64,000 nucleotides of DNA from Mycobacterium avium subsp. avium (GCF_009741445.1 NZ_CP046507.1:2294001-2358000), one strand, 5' to 3'; shown: positions 52,369-62,187, counted from the stretch's first letter. The notes: a model not told the origin generated them from the sequence alone. Numbers and translations are program-made.

Positions 52369-52483
52369 CGCCGTCACCGCGGTATGGCAGGCTATGGGTG
52401 CTCATCCGCCCCTGTCCACCATGTTGACGGCCGCGCCCGGCGCCCCCGACGCGCCTCCGACGCGCCTCCGATGGAGCCCGAAG

Positions 52484-54124
52484 ATGCCTGCACAAGCGCC
52501 GCAGACCTCGCGTCATCTCGAGGTGGAGCGCAAGTTCGACGTGGTCGAGTCCACGGTGATGCCCTCGTTCGAAGGGATCGCCGCGGTCGCCCGGGTCGAG
52601 CAGTCGCCGACCCAGATCCTGGACGCGACGTATTTCGACACGCCCGCACATGACTTGGCGCGCAACAAGATCACCCTGCGCCGGCGCACCGGCGGCTCGG
52701 ACGCCGGATGGCACCTGAAGCTGCCCGCCGGGCCCGACGCGCGCACCGAAGTCCGGGCACCGCTGGACGCCTCCGACGCCGACACCGTGCCCACCGAGTT
52801 GGTCGATGTGGTGCTGGCGATCGTCCGCAACCGTCCGCTGCGGCCGGTCGCGCGGATCACCACCGAGCGTGACACGCAGGTGCTCTACGACGCGGCGGGC
52901 CAGCCGCTAGCCGAGTTCAGCAACGACCACGTCACCGCGTGGGCGACGCCGAGCGCGCCCGAGGGCCCCGACGACGGTTCCGGCGGTGTCGACGAGGGTT
53001 CCGGCGGTTTCGACGACACCGCCGCGTCGCCCACCGATCAGGCGCCCACCCAAAACCCGCCCACCCGACATCCGCCCACCCAACAGGAGTGGCGGGAATG
53101 GGAATTGGAGCTGCTCGGCGGCAACGGGCACGCCGAGGGCGCCGCCGGCGCCGAGCTGCTGAACCGGCTGAGCAACCGGCTGCTGGACGCCGGAGCGGTG
53201 CCGGCCGGCCACGGCTCCAAGCTGGCGCGGGTGCTGGGCCGCGCGCCGTCGCCCAACGGCGCGCGGCCGCCCGAGGATCCGCTGCAGCGCGCGATCGCCG
53301 AGCAGGTTCGCGAGCTGCTGGTGTGGGATCGCGCCGTGCGCGCTGACGCCTTCGACTCCGTCCACCAGATGCGGGTCACCACCCGCAAGCTGCGCAGCCT
53401 GCTGCGCGACTACCAGGATTCGTTCGGGTTGGGCGACGACGCGTGGGTGCTCGACGAATTGCGGGAGCTGGCCGGCATTTTGGGGGTGGCCCGCGACGCC
53501 GAGGTGCTCGCCGAGCGCTACGAGCGCGACTTGGGCGCGCTCCCACCGGAATTGGTGCGCGGGCCGGTGCGCGAACGTCTGGTCGGGGGTGCCCGGCGCC
53601 GCTATCAGGTCGGGCTGCGCCGCTCGTTGATCGCCATGCGGTCGCAGCGCTACTTCCGGCTGCTCGACTCCCTGGACGCGATCGCGGCCCGGCGCCCCGG
53701 CCTCCCCGGGGCCGAGGAACAGGCGCCGGTGACCATCGACACCGCCTACCGCAAGGTCCGCAAGGCCGCCAAGGCCGCCGCCCGGGTGGACCGCGAGCAC
53801 CCCGGCGACCGACACCTACGCGACGAGGCGATACATCGAATCCGCAAGCGCGCCAAGCGACTTCGATACACTGCGACGGCGACCGGAGCGGCGCGGGTGG
53901 CCGAGCGGGCCAAGGCCGTGCAGTCACTGCTGGGCGATCACCAAGACAGCGTGGTCAGCCGCGAACACCTGAGCCAGGAGGCGCAGGCCGCGCACGCCGC
54001 CGGCGAGGACACCTTCACCTACGGGCTGCTCTATCAGCGCGAGGCCGATCTGGCGCAACGCTGCCGTGACGAACTCGACGACACGCTGCGCAAACTCGGC
54101 AAGGCGGTGCACAAGGCGGATTAG
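52484..54124 (+). CDS. CYTH-CHAD domain protein (Rv2226 orthologue)
   Basis: About 546 residues. N-terminal CYTH triphosphate tunnel domain: the ExExK motif is EVERK near residue 14, with ITLRRRTGG and WHLKLP basic strands. It is interrupted near residues 150-205 by an insertion rich in Asp/Gly/Pro/Thr (DDGSGG-type and PTxxPP-type repeats) before the last CYTH strand EWELELLGG. The CHAD domain (about 275-546) has VHQMRVTTRKLRSLL and AIHRIRKRAKRLRYT with conserved His for polyphosphate. A role in polyphosphate or triphosphate metabolism is a family inference. ATG 52484 is preferred; ATG 52394 is possible. Confidence 0.9.
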   Translation: MPAQAPQTSRHLEVERKFDVVESTVMPSFEGIAAVARVEQSPTQILDATYFDTPAHDLARNKITLRRRTGGSDAGWHLKLPAGPDARTEVRAPLDASDADTVPTELVDVVLAIVRNRPLRPVARITTERDTQVLYDAAGQPLAEFSNDHVTAWATPSAPEGPDDGSGGVDEGSGGFDDTAASPTDQAPTQNPPTRHPPTQQEWREWELELLGGNGHAEGAAGAELLNRLSNRLLDAGAVPAGHGSKLARVLGRAPSPNGARPPEDPLQRAIAEQVRELLVWDRAVRADAFDSVHQMRVTTRKLRSLLRDYQDSFGLGDDAWVLDELRELAGILGVARDAEVLAERYERDLGALPPELVRGPVRERLVGGARRRYQVGLRRSLIAMRSQRYFRLLDSLDAIAARRPGLPGAEEQAPVTIDTAYRKVRKAAKAAARVDREHPGDRHLRDEAIHRIRKRAKRLRYTATATGAARVAERAKAVQSLLGDHQDSVVSREHLSQEAQAAHAAGEDTFTYGLLYQREADLAQRCRDELDDTLRKLGKAVHKAD

Positions 54125-54151
54125 CCCGCAACCGCCCGCAACGAAGCCGGG

Positions 54152-54552
<401 letters not shown>

Positions 54553-54631
54553 ACGATCCACGGTACCCGCTGCGCCCGGCCGGTGCCAGCAACGCCCTCG
54601 CCGCGGGCGGGCGGGCCCTATCGTGGACCTG

Positions 54632-55342
54632 ATGGACCGATGGCACAGGCGCGTCGACTCCGGCGATTGGGACGCCATCGCCGCCGCGGTCGGCGAATTC
54701 GGCGGGGCGCTGCTGCCGCGGCTGGTCACGCCCCGGGAAGCCGCACGGCTGCGCGAACTCTACGCCGACGACGGCCTGTTCCGGTCGACCATCGACATGG
54801 CCCCCAAACGCTACGGCGCCGGGCAGTACCGCTACTTCCGCGCGCCCTATCCCGAGCCGATCGAACAACTCAAACAGGCCCTCTATCCCCGGTTGCTGCC
54901 GATCGCCCGGGACTGGTGGGGCAAACTCGGCCGTGACCCCGTGTGGCCGGACCGCCTCGACGACTGGCTGGCGGCCTGCCACGCGGCCGGCCAGCAACGG
55001 TCCACCGCCCTGATGCTCAAATACGGTGCCGGCGACTGGAATGCGCTGCATCAGGATCTCTACGGGGACTTGGTGTTTCCGCTTCAGGTGGTGATCAACC
55101 TGAGCGATCCGCAGACCGACTACACCGGCGGCGAATTCCTGCTTGTCGAGCAGCGGCCGCGCGCCCAATCCCGCGGCACCGCAACGCAATTACCTCAGGG
55201 CCATGGCTATGTCTTCACCACCCGGGAACGTCCGGTGCGCTCGGCCCGCGGCTGGTCCGCGGCGCCGGTACGCCACGGGGTCTCGGTGGTGCGTTCCGGC
55301 CAGCGCTACGCGATGGGCTTGATCTTTCACGACGCCGCGTAG
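54632..55342 (+). CDS. 2OG-Fe(II) oxygenase-like protein (Rv2227 orthologue)
   Basis: 236 residues with a double-stranded beta-helix pattern: iron ligands HxD in ALHQDLYGDLVFPLQ (about residues 137-152), TDYTGGEFLLVEQRPR, and a distal H with 2OG-binding Arg in RHGVSVVRSGQRYAMG near the C-terminus. This fits the prolyl-hydroxylase-like (DUF2086-type) oxygenases; the substrate is unknown. ATG 54632 was chosen; GTG 54623 is three codons earlier. It converges with the methyltransferase gene, and the last 16 bases overlap it. Confidence 0.85.
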   Translation: MDRWHRRVDSGDWDAIAAAVGEFGGALLPRLVTPREAARLRELYADDGLFRSTIDMAPKRYGAGQYRYFRAPYPEPIEQLKQALYPRLLPIARDWWGKLGRDPVWPDRLDDWLAACHAAGQQRSTALMLKYGAGDWNALHQDLYGDLVFPLQVVINLSDPQTDYTGGEFLLVEQRPRAQSRGTATQLPQGHGYVFTTRERPVRSARGWSAAPVRHGVSVVRSGQRYAMGLIFHDAA

Positions 55343-55977
55343 GCCTGTTCGGTCCGCCGCAACATCATGATGTTGTCCATCAACGTCCCGACTTCTCCGT
55401 TCGGACCGGTCATTTCGCGCCCCGCGGCCTCGGCCCGCAGCCGGGTCCACCCGTCCGGATCCAGCCGCAGCGACCCGAGCACCTCCTCGACACCCGGAAA
55501 GTGGTGACCGTCGTGCTGCGCCCACGGTGGCGCCGCGCCGTGGTCGACGATCAACAGCACACCGCCGGGCTTCACCCGGGTGGCCGCCCGGCGCAGCACG
55601 GCGTCCCGGTCGAGGTGCACCGGCGAGTGGAAATACTGGGCGGAGATCAAGTCGAACATCCCTTCCGGGAAGCTCTCGTTGAGGTCGTGGCGCTGAAAGT
55701 CGATCCGCGCCAATAATTTCCGCGACGCTGCTGCCTCGGCGGCGCGGCGTAGCGCGGTGGCCGAGATGTCCACCGCCAGTACCGTCCAGCCGCGCTGCGC
55801 CAGCCACAGCGCGTCGGCACCCTCCCCGCAGCCCAGATCCAGCGCCCGCCCCGCCGGCAAGTCGGCGGCCAGTTCGGCCAGCCGCGGATTGACCCGCCCG
55901 CTCCACACCCGCTCGGCGCCGCGATAGCGTTCTTCCCAAAACCGCCCGGCCTCACCGGGTTCGCACGAAGTGTCCAT
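55327..55977 (-). CDS. Class I SAM-dependent methyltransferase
   Basis: 216 residues. FWEERYRGAERVWSGRVNP at the front is typical of the small-molecule (TehB/thiopurine-like) branch. The SAM loop is ALDLGCGEGADALWLAQRG (about residues 43-61), with acidic VLAVDIS after strand 2 and VKPGGVLLIVDHG as post IV-V. Substrate is unknown; relatives detoxify metalloids or thiols. ATG at 55977. It is divergent from the XRE-cupin regulator with only 46 bp between starts, so it is the obvious target of that regulator. Its 3' end overlaps the oxygenase gene. Confidence 0.9.
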   Translation of the reverse strand: MDTSCEPGEAGRFWEERYRGAERVWSGRVNPRLAELAADLPAGRALDLGCGEGADALWLAQRGWTVLAVDISATALRRAAEAAASRKLLARIDFQRHDLNESFPEGMFDLISAQYFHSPVHLDRDAVLRRAATRVKPGGVLLIVDHGAAPPWAQHDGHHFPGVEEVLGSLRLDPDGWTRLRAEAAGREMTGPNGEVGTLMDNIMMLRRTEQAYAAS

Positions 55978-56016
55978 ACCGCGAGCTTGCCCAGCCGCCC
56001 AAGTTTTGCCAAGCTT

Positions 56017-56035
56017 GTTTGCCATGCAGGCAAAC
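56017..56035. promoter_or_regulatory. Palindrome GTTTGCC-N5-GGCAAAC over the regulator start codon
   Basis: Perfect 7-bp arms at 56017-56023 and 56029-56035 with the ATG start codon (56024-56026) of the XRE-cupin gene in the 5-base centre. A second TTGCC lies 11 bp upstream and an AAGCTTG-type palindrome sits between them. This is the likely operator for autoregulation and for the divergent methyltransferase. The assignment is inference from position and symmetry. Confidence 0.6.
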
Positions 56036-56593
56036 ACCGACATCGACGTCCAGGTGCGCCGGCGGCTGCGGGAGCTGCGCGTGCAGCGCGGCCTGACGTT
56101 GCAGGAGGTGGGTGCGCGGGCGGGGATCGACGTGTCGACGCTGAGCCGCCTGGAGTCCGGGAAGCGCCGGCTGGCGCTGGATCACCTGCCGCGGCTGGCC
56201 CGGGCGCTCTCGGTCAGCACCGACGAGCTGTTGCAGCCCGCGCAGGCGCCCGACCCGCGGGTGCGCGGGTCGGCGCACACCCACCACGGCGTCACCTACT
56301 GGCCGCTGACCCGCCAGGGCCCCGCCGGCGGCCTGCACGCCTTCAAGATCCGGGTCAGCGCCCGGCGGCGCACCCCGCCCGCCGAGCTGCCCGTGCACGA
56401 GGGACAGGACTGGATGTACGTGCTGGCCGGCCGGATGCGGCTGATCCTGGGCGACCGGGACTTCACCATCGATCCCGGCGAGGCGGTCGAGTTCTCGACG
56501 TGGACTCCGCACTGGTTCGGCGTGGTCGAGGGGCCGGTGGAGGCCATCGTCATCTTCGGACCGCACGGCGAGCGGCTGCACCTGCACAGTTAG
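56024..56593 (+). CDS. XRE-family transcriptional regulator with C-terminal cupin
   Basis: 189 residues: HTH_3 domain (residues about 9-66: RRLRELRVQRGLTLQEVGAR, then STLSRLESGKRRLALDHLP) and a cupin sensor domain (about 105-185) with ELPVHEGQDWMYVLAGRMRL and DPGEAVEFSTWTPHWFG, which holds the usual His/Glu metal-type positions. Such regulators respond to a small ligand and control the neighbouring gene, here the divergent methyltransferase. ATG at 56024 lies inside a palindrome. The ligand is unknown. Confidence 0.92.
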   Translation: MQANTDIDVQVRRRLRELRVQRGLTLQEVGARAGIDVSTLSRLESGKRRLALDHLPRLARALSVSTDELLQPAQAPDPRVRGSAHTHHGVTYWPLTRQGPAGGLHAFKIRVSARRRTPPAELPVHEGQDWMYVLAGRMRLILGDRDFTIDPGEAVEFSTWTPHWFGVVEGPVEAIVIFGPHGERLHLHS

Positions 56594-56640
56594 CCGGCCG
56601 CGCCATTGCCTGGCGCCGACGATGGTGCCAGGCTCACCCC

Positions 56641-57810
56641 ATGACCGAAGCCGGAGGTTTCGTCGACCAGACCGTCACCGGAGTCGCGGAGCCGCAACCG
56701 ATGTACAAGGCGCTGCGCGAGTCCAACCCGGTGTTCCGGTCCCCGCAGGCGGTGGTGCTCAGCCGCCTCGCCGACATCGAGATGGCGCTCAAGCACACCG
56801 AACTGTTTTCGTCGAACATGGACGCGGTCGACCTGGGCAACGTGCGGCCGTTGATCCCGCTGCAGATCGACCCGCCCGAGCATGCCAAGTACCGCCGCAT
56901 CCTCGACCCGCTGTTCACCCCGCGCGAGATGGCCCGCCGCGAACCGCTCGTCACCGAGCTGGTCAACGAGATGATCGACCGGTTCGCCGCGCGGGGCGAA
57001 TGCGACTTCCACGCCGAGTTCGCGGTTCCCCTGCCGTGCACGGTGTTCCTGCAGCTGCTGGGTCTGCCGCTGGAGGACCTCGACCGATTTCTGCTGTGGA
57101 AGGACGGGGTGATCCGCCCGGCGGGCGACTCGGGGTTCGACCGCCGCCACGAGAGCTCCGCCGGTGTGGCTCAACAGATCTACGAGTACTTCGACAAGGC
57201 CATCGACGAGCACATCGCGGTCCCGCGTGACGACGTGCTGTCCGCGATGATCGCCGCCGACGTGGGCGGGCAGCCGCTGTCCCGCGAGGAGCTGCTCGAC
57301 ATCTGCTTCCTGTTCCTGATCGCCGGTCTGGACACCGTCACCGACTCGCTGGACTGCTTTTTCGTCTACCTGGCGCGCCACCCCGAGCACCGTCGTCAGC
57401 TTGTCGAGCGGCCCGACGTGCTGCCCGGCGCCGTCGAGGAGCTGTTGCGTTGGGAGACACCGGTTCCCGGTGTCGCTCGCGTCGCAACGCAAGACGTCGA
57501 GGTCGGCGGCTGCCCGATCAGCAAGGGCGAACGGGTCAGCCCGCTGCTCGGCGCGGCCAACACCGACCCGGCCGAGTTCCCCGACCCCGAAACCGTCGAC
57601 TTCACCCGCAGCCCCAACCGACACCGGGCCTTCGGCGGCGGCCCGCATCGCTGCCTCGGCTCTCATCTGGCCCGCATGGAGTTGCGCGTGGCACTTCGCG
57701 AATTCCATGGGCGCATACCGGATTACGAGATCAAACCGGGCACGCAGCTGACCTACACCGCCGCGCTGAGGTCGGTGGAGTCGCTGCCGCTGGTCTTCCC
57801 AGTGCGATGA
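56641..57810 (+). CDS. Cytochrome P450
   Basis: 389-residue soluble bacterial P450. I-helix AGLDTVTDS (about residues 235-243, with T for oxygen activation), K-helix ExxR in EELLRWETP, PERF-like region EFPDPETVDFTRSPNRH, and haem loop FGGGPHRCLGSHLAR with the thiolate Cys. MQIDPPEH-type C-helix sequence LQIDPPEHAKYRR is also present. The CYP family number and substrate are not assignable by eye. ATG at 56641, 47 bp after the regulator. A 3Fe-4S ferredoxin gene follows after 7 bp but is frameshifted. Confidence 0.95.
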   Translation: MTEAGGFVDQTVTGVAEPQPMYKALRESNPVFRSPQAVVLSRLADIEMALKHTELFSSNMDAVDLGNVRPLIPLQIDPPEHAKYRRILDPLFTPREMARREPLVTELVNEMIDRFAARGECDFHAEFAVPLPCTVFLQLLGLPLEDLDRFLLWKDGVIRPAGDSGFDRRHESSAGVAQQIYEYFDKAIDEHIAVPRDDVLSAMIAADVGGQPLSREELLDICFLFLIAGLDTVTDSLDCFFVYLARHPEHRRQLVERPDVLPGAVEELLRWETPVPGVARVATQDVEVGGCPISKGERVSPLLGAANTDPAEFPDPETVDFTRSPNRHRAFGGGPHRCLGSHLARMELRVALREFHGRIPDYEIKPGTQLTYTAALRSVESLPLVFPVR

Positions 57811-57817
57811 GGGCGCG

Positions 57818-58028
57818 ATGAGGCGCGTCGTCGTCGACGCCGAGCGCTGCACCGGTCACGGACGCTGTTACACCCTGGCGCCCGACGTCTTCGACGCCGA
57901 CGAGTTCGGCCACTGCGTGGTGCGGGCCCGGGCGGGTCTCCGGTGAGCTCGAGGCGCAGGCCGGCGTCGGCGAGCAGAACTGCCCGGAGCAGGCCATCAC
58001 CGTGCACCCGCCCGCCGGCGACGGCTAA
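57818..58028 (+). pseudogene. Frameshifted 3Fe-4S ferredoxin (P450 redox partner)
   Basis: The first frame (ATG 57818) encodes MRRVVVDAERCTGHGRCYTL...DEFGHCVV, the N-terminal half of a P450-type ferredoxin, and stops at TGA 57944-57946. One base on, the second frame encodes VSGELEAQ, then GEQNCPEQAITV, the C-terminal half with the last cluster Cys, ending at TAA 58026-58028. One extra base between about 57925 and 57940 (in or near a G-run) explains the break; the total is 211 bases, 3n+1. Either a true pseudogene or a sequencing error; if corrected, about 69 residues. Confidence 0.82.
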
Positions 58029-58053
58029 CCCGGCCGGCGGGCTTCCCGGCGTC

Positions 58054-59205
58054 CTACAGGTATCCGGTCTGGTTGACCAGCCGCACCGAAGCGGCTCCGT
58101 CGGAATAGAACTCGGCGATGCTCAGCGAGGCGAGGTCGAGATGCAACCGGTACAGGATGCCCGGCCCGGCGTCCAGCGCCTCCCGCAGCAGCATCTTGAT
58201 CGGCGTCACGTGCGACACCACCAGCACGGTGCTGCCCTGCTGTGCGGCGATGATCTTCTGGCGAACCCGCGACACCCGCTCGGCCACCGAGTCGAAGCTC
58301 TCCCCGCCCGGCGGAGCGGTGCTGGTGTCACGCAGCCAGCGCCGGTGCAGTCCGGGGTCGCGCTCGGCGGCCTCGCCGAACGTCAACCCCTCCCAGGCCC
58401 CGAAATCGGTTTCGATCAGGTCGTCGTCGACGGTCACGTCCAGGCCCAGCGCCTTGGCGGCGACCGCCGCGGTGTCGTAGGCCCGTTGCAGCGGGGAGGC
58501 GAACACCGCCGAAATCCCGCCGCGCGCGGCCAGATAGCGTGCCGCCGCGTCGGCCTGCCGCCGTCCCGTCTCGGTGAGTGCGGGGTTGCCGCGCCCGGAA
58601 TAGCGGCGCTGCACCGACAATTCGGTCTGCCCGTGTCGCAGCAACAGCAGCCGGGTCGGGGTGCCACGCGCCCCGGTCCACCCGGGCGCCGCCGGTGACG
58701 GCGCCGCGGCGGTTTTCCCGGCGTCGACGGCGGTCGGATCGGATTGTTCGGCCCGCCCAAGCTTTTCCGCCGGCTCGGGCTTTTCCGCCGTGCCGGTGGC
58801 CGCGGCGGCCGCGTCCATCGCCTCGTTGGCCAGCCGGTCGGCGTGCGAGTTGCGCTCGCGGGGAATCCACGAGTAGCTGATCCTGTCGAACCGCGCCGCC
58901 AGGCCTCGGGCCTGGGCGTGCAGTTCGATCAGGTCGGGGTGTTTGACCTTCCACCGCCCCGACATCTGCTCCACCAACAGCTTGGAATCCAGGTAGACCT
59001 CGGCCTCGGTGGCGCCCAGCTTCAGCGCGTCGTCCAAACCGGCTATCAGGCCGCGGTATTCGGCGACGTTGTTGGTGGCCCGGCCGATGGCCTGCTTGTT
59101 CTCGGCCAGCACGGTGCCGCGGTCCGGTGTCCACACCACGGCGCCGTACCCGGCGGGGCCGGGGTTGCCGCGCGATCCGCCGTCGGCTTCGATGACGACC
59201 TTCAC
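58054..59205 (-). CDS. RNase HI / alpha-ribazole phosphatase-like fusion (Rv2228c)
   Basis: 383 residues. N-terminal RNase HI (1-135) with a complete catalytic set: D in IEADGGSRGNPG, E in NNVAEYRGLIAG, D in YLDSKLLVEQ and D in RNSHADRLANEA. An Ala/Glu/Pro linker (about 140-175) follows. The C-terminal histidine-phosphatase (CobC/phosphoglycerate-mutase-like) domain has LLLLRHGQTELS and VVSHVTPIK. In M. tuberculosis this protein removes RNA from hybrids and has acid or alpha-ribazole phosphatase activity. GTG at 59205 overlaps the upstream stop (GTGA). Confidence 0.95.
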   Translation of the reverse strand: MKVVIEADGGSRGNPGPAGYGAVVWTPDRGTVLAENKQAIGRATNNVAEYRGLIAGLDDALKLGATEAEVYLDSKLLVEQMSGRWKVKHPDLIELHAQARGLAARFDRISYSWIPRERNSHADRLANEAMDAAAAATGTAEKPEPAEKLGRAEQSDPTAVDAGKTAAAPSPAAPGWTGARGTPTRLLLLRHGQTELSVQRRYSGRGNPALTETGRRQADAAARYLAARGGISAVFASPLQRAYDTAAVAAKALGLDVTVDDDLIETDFGAWEGLTFGEAAERDPGLHRRWLRDTSTAPPGGESFDSVAERVSRVRQKIIAAQQGSTVLVVSHVTPIKMLLREALDAGPGILYRLHLDLASLSIAEFYSDGAASVRLVNQTGYL

Positions 59206-59939
59206 TGACCGGGCCCCTTGACCCGCAGCAGGATTGCCCCGCATTCCGGGCACCGCACCACGTCGTCCTCGGCCGCCGCCGAGATCCGGGACAGCTCCCC
59301 GCGGTCGATTTCCAGCCGGCAGGCGCCGCACCGCCGTCCCAGCAGCTGCCCGGCGCCCGGCCCGCCCCGGGCGCGTTGCCGTTCGTAGAGGGCGAACAGC
59401 TCGGGGTCCAGTTCGGCGCTCAGCGCCTCGCGCCGCGACGAATGCAGCGCACGGGACTCGCTGATCTCGCCGCGCGCGGCGTCCAGATCGCGCCGCGCGG
59501 TGGCCATCGCGGCCTCAAGCTCCTTGAGCGTCTGCTGCTCGCCGTCCAGCTGGGCCTGCAGCTCCTCGCGCCGCTCCATCACCTCCAGCAGCGAATCCTC
59601 CAGGCTGGTCTGGCGACGCTGCAGGGTCTCCAGCTCGTGCTGAAGGTCGGCCAGCTGCTTGGCGTCGATCGCTCCGGACTGCAGCAGCGAGCGGTCGCGG
59701 TCTTCGCGCTGGCGCACCGCGTCGACCTCGGCTTCCAGCCGCCGCACGTGAGCATCGATGTCTTCCAAGGCGATTCGCACCGCCCCCAGCCGGTCACCGG
59801 CGGCGTCGTACTCCTGCTGCATCCGCTCGCAGGCCTGCTGCTCGGGCAGATGCTCGGCCCGGTGCGCCAGCCGGGACAGCTCGGCATCCACGTTCGCCAG
59901 CTCCAGTAGTGAACGCTGCTGTGCCACATCGGCTTTCAT
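59202..59939 (-). CDS. Coiled-coil zinc-ribbon protein (Rv2229c)
   Basis: 245 residues, the M. tuberculosis length. Residues about 10-185 form a long antiparallel coiled coil (heptads rich in Leu, Glu, Arg, Gln). The C-terminus is a C4 zinc ribbon, [10 protein letters not shown] and [10 protein letters not shown] (about 205-240), the DUF164/CT398-like family. Members elsewhere interact with flagellar or sigma-54 components or nucleic acids; here the role is unknown. ATG at 59939 overlaps the stop of the NIF3-like gene (ATGA), so translation is coupled. Confidence 0.92.
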   Translation of the reverse strand: MKADVAQQRSLLELANVDAELSRLAHRAEHLPEQQACERMQQEYDAAGDRLGAVRIALEDIDAHVRRLEAEVDAVRQREDRDRSLLQSGAIDAKQLADLQHELETLQRRQTSLEDSLLEVMERREELQAQLDGEQQTLKELEAAMATARRDLDAARGEISESRALHSSRREALSAELDPELFALYERQRARGGPGAGQLLGRRCGACRLEIDRGELSRISAAAEDDVVRCPECGAILLRVKGPGQ

Positions 59940-61072
59940 CGTCCCTCACCCCCGTCGTGCTCGACATTCCACGGGTCGGTGCGAATCGAGCTCACCCGCA
60001 CGTCGAGCCGTCCACCGAACCGGGACCGCAGCAGGTCGGCGGCCTGGGCGCACCACGGGAATTCGCTCGCCCAGTGTGCCACGTCGATCAGGGCCACCTC
60101 GGAGGCCCGGCGATGCTCGTCGGCAGGGTGGTGGCGCAGGTCGGCGGTGAGGTAGGCCTGCACCCCGGCGCCGGCCGCGGCGGCCAGCAGCGAATCGCCG
60201 GCGCCGCCGCACACCGCGACCCGCGACACCGCCAGCTCCGGGTCGCCCGCCGCCCGCACTCCCCAGGACGTCGCCGGCAGCGCCGCGTCGACCCGGGACA
60301 CGAAGCGCCGCAACGGCTCCGGGTACTCCAGCCGCGCGATGCGGCCCAGCCCGGCGTCGCCGGGCGGGGGCAGCAACGCGAAGATGTCGAACGCGGGCTC
60401 CTCGTAGGGATGGGCGGCGCGCATCGCCGCCAGCACTGCGGCCCGGGCCCGTGCGGGGGCCACCACCTCGACCCGTTCCTCGGCCACCCGTTCCACCCTG
60501 CCGACACTGCCCACCGCGGGCGAGGCGCCCTCGTGCGGCAGGAACTGCCCGATGCCGGTGACGCTCCAGCTGCAATGCGAATAGTCGCCGATATGGCCCG
60601 CGCCGGCGGCGAAGACGGCTTCCCGCACCGCGTCCGCGTTCTCGCCGGGCACGTAGATGACCCACTTGTCCAGATCGGAGGCGGGCCGGGCCGGTTCCAG
60701 CACGGCCTCCACGGTCAGGCCGAGCGCATCGGCCAGCGCGTCGGAGACCCCGGGCGATGCCGAGTCGGCGTTGGTGTGCGCGGTGAACAGCGACCGCCCG
60801 GTGCGGATCAGCCGGTGCACCAGCGCACCCTTGGGCGTGCTGGCCGCGACGGTGTCCACCCCGCGCAGCAGCAGCGGGTGGTGGGCCAGAAGCAGCCCGC
60901 CGGCCGGGACCTCGTCGACCACCGCGGGTGTCGCGTCCACCGCCACGGTCACGGACTCCACCGGTTCGTCGGGGTCCCCGCAGACCAGCCCCACCGAATC
61001 CCAGGGTTCGGCCAGGCCCGGCGGGTAGGCCTCGTCGAGCACCGCGATGACGTCGGCGAGTTTCACGCTCAC
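59936..61072 (-). CDS. NIF3/GTP cyclohydrolase 1 type 2-like metal protein (Rv2230c)
   Basis: 378 residues against 379 in M. tuberculosis. NIF3 family with dinuclear metal ligands in [13 protein letters not shown] (near residue 65), [10 protein letters not shown], and late [11 protein letters not shown] plus [10 protein letters not shown]. The central PII-like insertion (about 130-235, [20 protein letters not shown] to [15 protein letters not shown]) is also present. Biochemical function is unsettled. GTG at 61072 overlaps the cobC stop (GTGA). Part of the overlapping operon cobC to Rv2228c. Confidence 0.93.
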   Translation of the reverse strand: MSVKLADVIAVLDEAYPPGLAEPWDSVGLVCGDPDEPVESVTVAVDATPAVVDEVPAGGLLLAHHPLLLRGVDTVAASTPKGALVHRLIRTGRSLFTAHTNADSASPGVSDALADALGLTVEAVLEPARPASDLDKWVIYVPGENADAVREAVFAAGAGHIGDYSHCSWSVTGIGQFLPHEGASPAVGSVGRVERVAEERVEVVAPARARAAVLAAMRAAHPYEEPAFDIFALLPPPGDAGLGRIARLEYPEPLRRFVSRVDAALPATSWGVRAAGDPELAVSRVAVCGGAGDSLLAAAAGAGVQAYLTADLRHHPADEHRRASEVALIDVAHWASEFPWCAQAADLLRSRFGGRLDVRVSSIRTDPWNVEHDGGEGR

Positions 61073-62097
61073 CGCTGCGCCTCCGCGATCGCCTGCACCA
61101 GCAGCGGCCACTCCGGGCGCACCGCGGCGCGCAGGTACCGCTCGTCCAGGCCGACGAACGTGTCACCGCGACGGACGGCGATCCCCTTGTCGTGCAACAG
61201 CTTTCGGACCCGGACCGCATCCGGCATCCGGAACAACACAAACGGCGCCCGCCCGTCGAGCACATCGGCGCCCACCGACGCCAGCCCGGCCGCCATCTTC
61301 TCGCGCAGCCGGCTCAACCGCTCCGCCCCGGCAGCCGCGTCGGCGACGGCCCGCCGGCCGCAGCAGGCCGCCAGCGCCGTCAGCTGCAGCGTGCCCACCG
61401 GCCAGTGCGCCCGCTGCGCGGTCAGCCGCGCCAGCACCTCCGGCGCGCCCAGCGCGTAGCCCACCCGCAGCCCGGCCAGCGCCCACGTCTTGGTCAGGCT
61501 GCGCAGCACCAGCACGTCGGGCAGCGCGTCACCGGCCAGCGATTGCGGCTCGCCGGGAATCGCGTCGGCGAACGCCTCGTCGACCACCAGGAGCCGTCCG
61601 GGCCGGCGCAGCGCCAGCAGCTGCTCGCGGCCGTGCAGCACCGCGGTGGGATTGGTGGGATTTCCCACCACCACCAGGTCGGCCTCCTCGGGGACGGCCG
61701 CGCCGTGCAGACCGAACGGCGGCTCCAGCACGACGTGGTGCACCGGCACCCCGGCCGCGCTCAGCGCCGCGGCCGGCTCGGTGAATGACGGCGCGATGAC
61801 CGCCGCCCGCTTCGGGCGCAGGTTGCTCAGCAGCGCGAACGCCTCGGCGGCCCCGGCCAGCGGCAGCACCTCGTCGCGGCGGCGGCCGTGCCGTTCGGCG
61901 GCGGCGTCCTGCGCCCGGTGCACGTCGTCGTCGCCCGGGTAGCGGGCCAGGTCGGGCAGCCGCGCCGCCAACCGATCCAGCAGCCACTGCGGCGGCCGGC
62001 TGTGCCGGACGTTGACGGCGAAATCCAGCATCCCGGGTGCGACGGCCTGATCACCGTGGTAGCGCGCCGCCGGCGGGCTCAGGTTCAGACTCGCCAT
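61069..62097 (-). CDS. cobC: CobC-type PLP aminotransferase/threonine-phosphate decarboxylase (Rv2231c)
   Basis: 342-residue fold-type I PLP enzyme. The PLP lysine is in [19 protein letters not shown] near residue 210. N-terminal [27 protein letters not shown] and VVDEAFAD match the aminotransferase/CobD-CobC group, which makes aminopropanol phosphate for the cobalamin nucleotide loop. Whether it acts on histidinol phosphate or threonine phosphate cannot be told by sight. ATG 62097 (MASLNL); the frame is open to 62139. First gene of the four-gene minus-strand operon, divergent from ptkA. Confidence 0.88.
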   Translation of the reverse strand: MASLNLSPPAARYHGDQAVAPGMLDFAVNVRHSRPPQWLLDRLAARLPDLARYPGDDDVHRAQDAAAERHGRRRDEVLPLAGAAEAFALLSNLRPKRAAVIAPSFTEPAAALSAAGVPVHHVVLEPPFGLHGAAVPEEADLVVVGNPTNPTAVLHGREQLLALRRPGRLLVVDEAFADAIPGEPQSLAGDALPDVLVLRSLTKTWALAGLRVGYALGAPEVLARLTAQRAHWPVGTLQLTALAACCGRRAVADAAAGAERLSRLREKMAAGLASVGADVLDGRAPFVLFRMPDAVRVRKLLHDKGIAVRRGDTFVGLDERYLRAAVRPEWPLLVQAIAEAQR

Positions 62098-62187
62098 CCG
62101 TGAAACATTAGTGGCCGGCCCGGCGGCCCGGAGCAGCACCGAGCAACACCGTCCCGGCCCGCCGCGGCCATCGAGGACAATGGTGAG

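Noticed and set aside
52394..52483. Longer N-terminus for the CYTH-CHAD protein from ATG 52394
   Set aside because: The added 30 residues are Pro/Ala-rich and not expected before the EVERK strand; the ATG at 52484 is closer to the usual domain start, though the longer form cannot be excluded.
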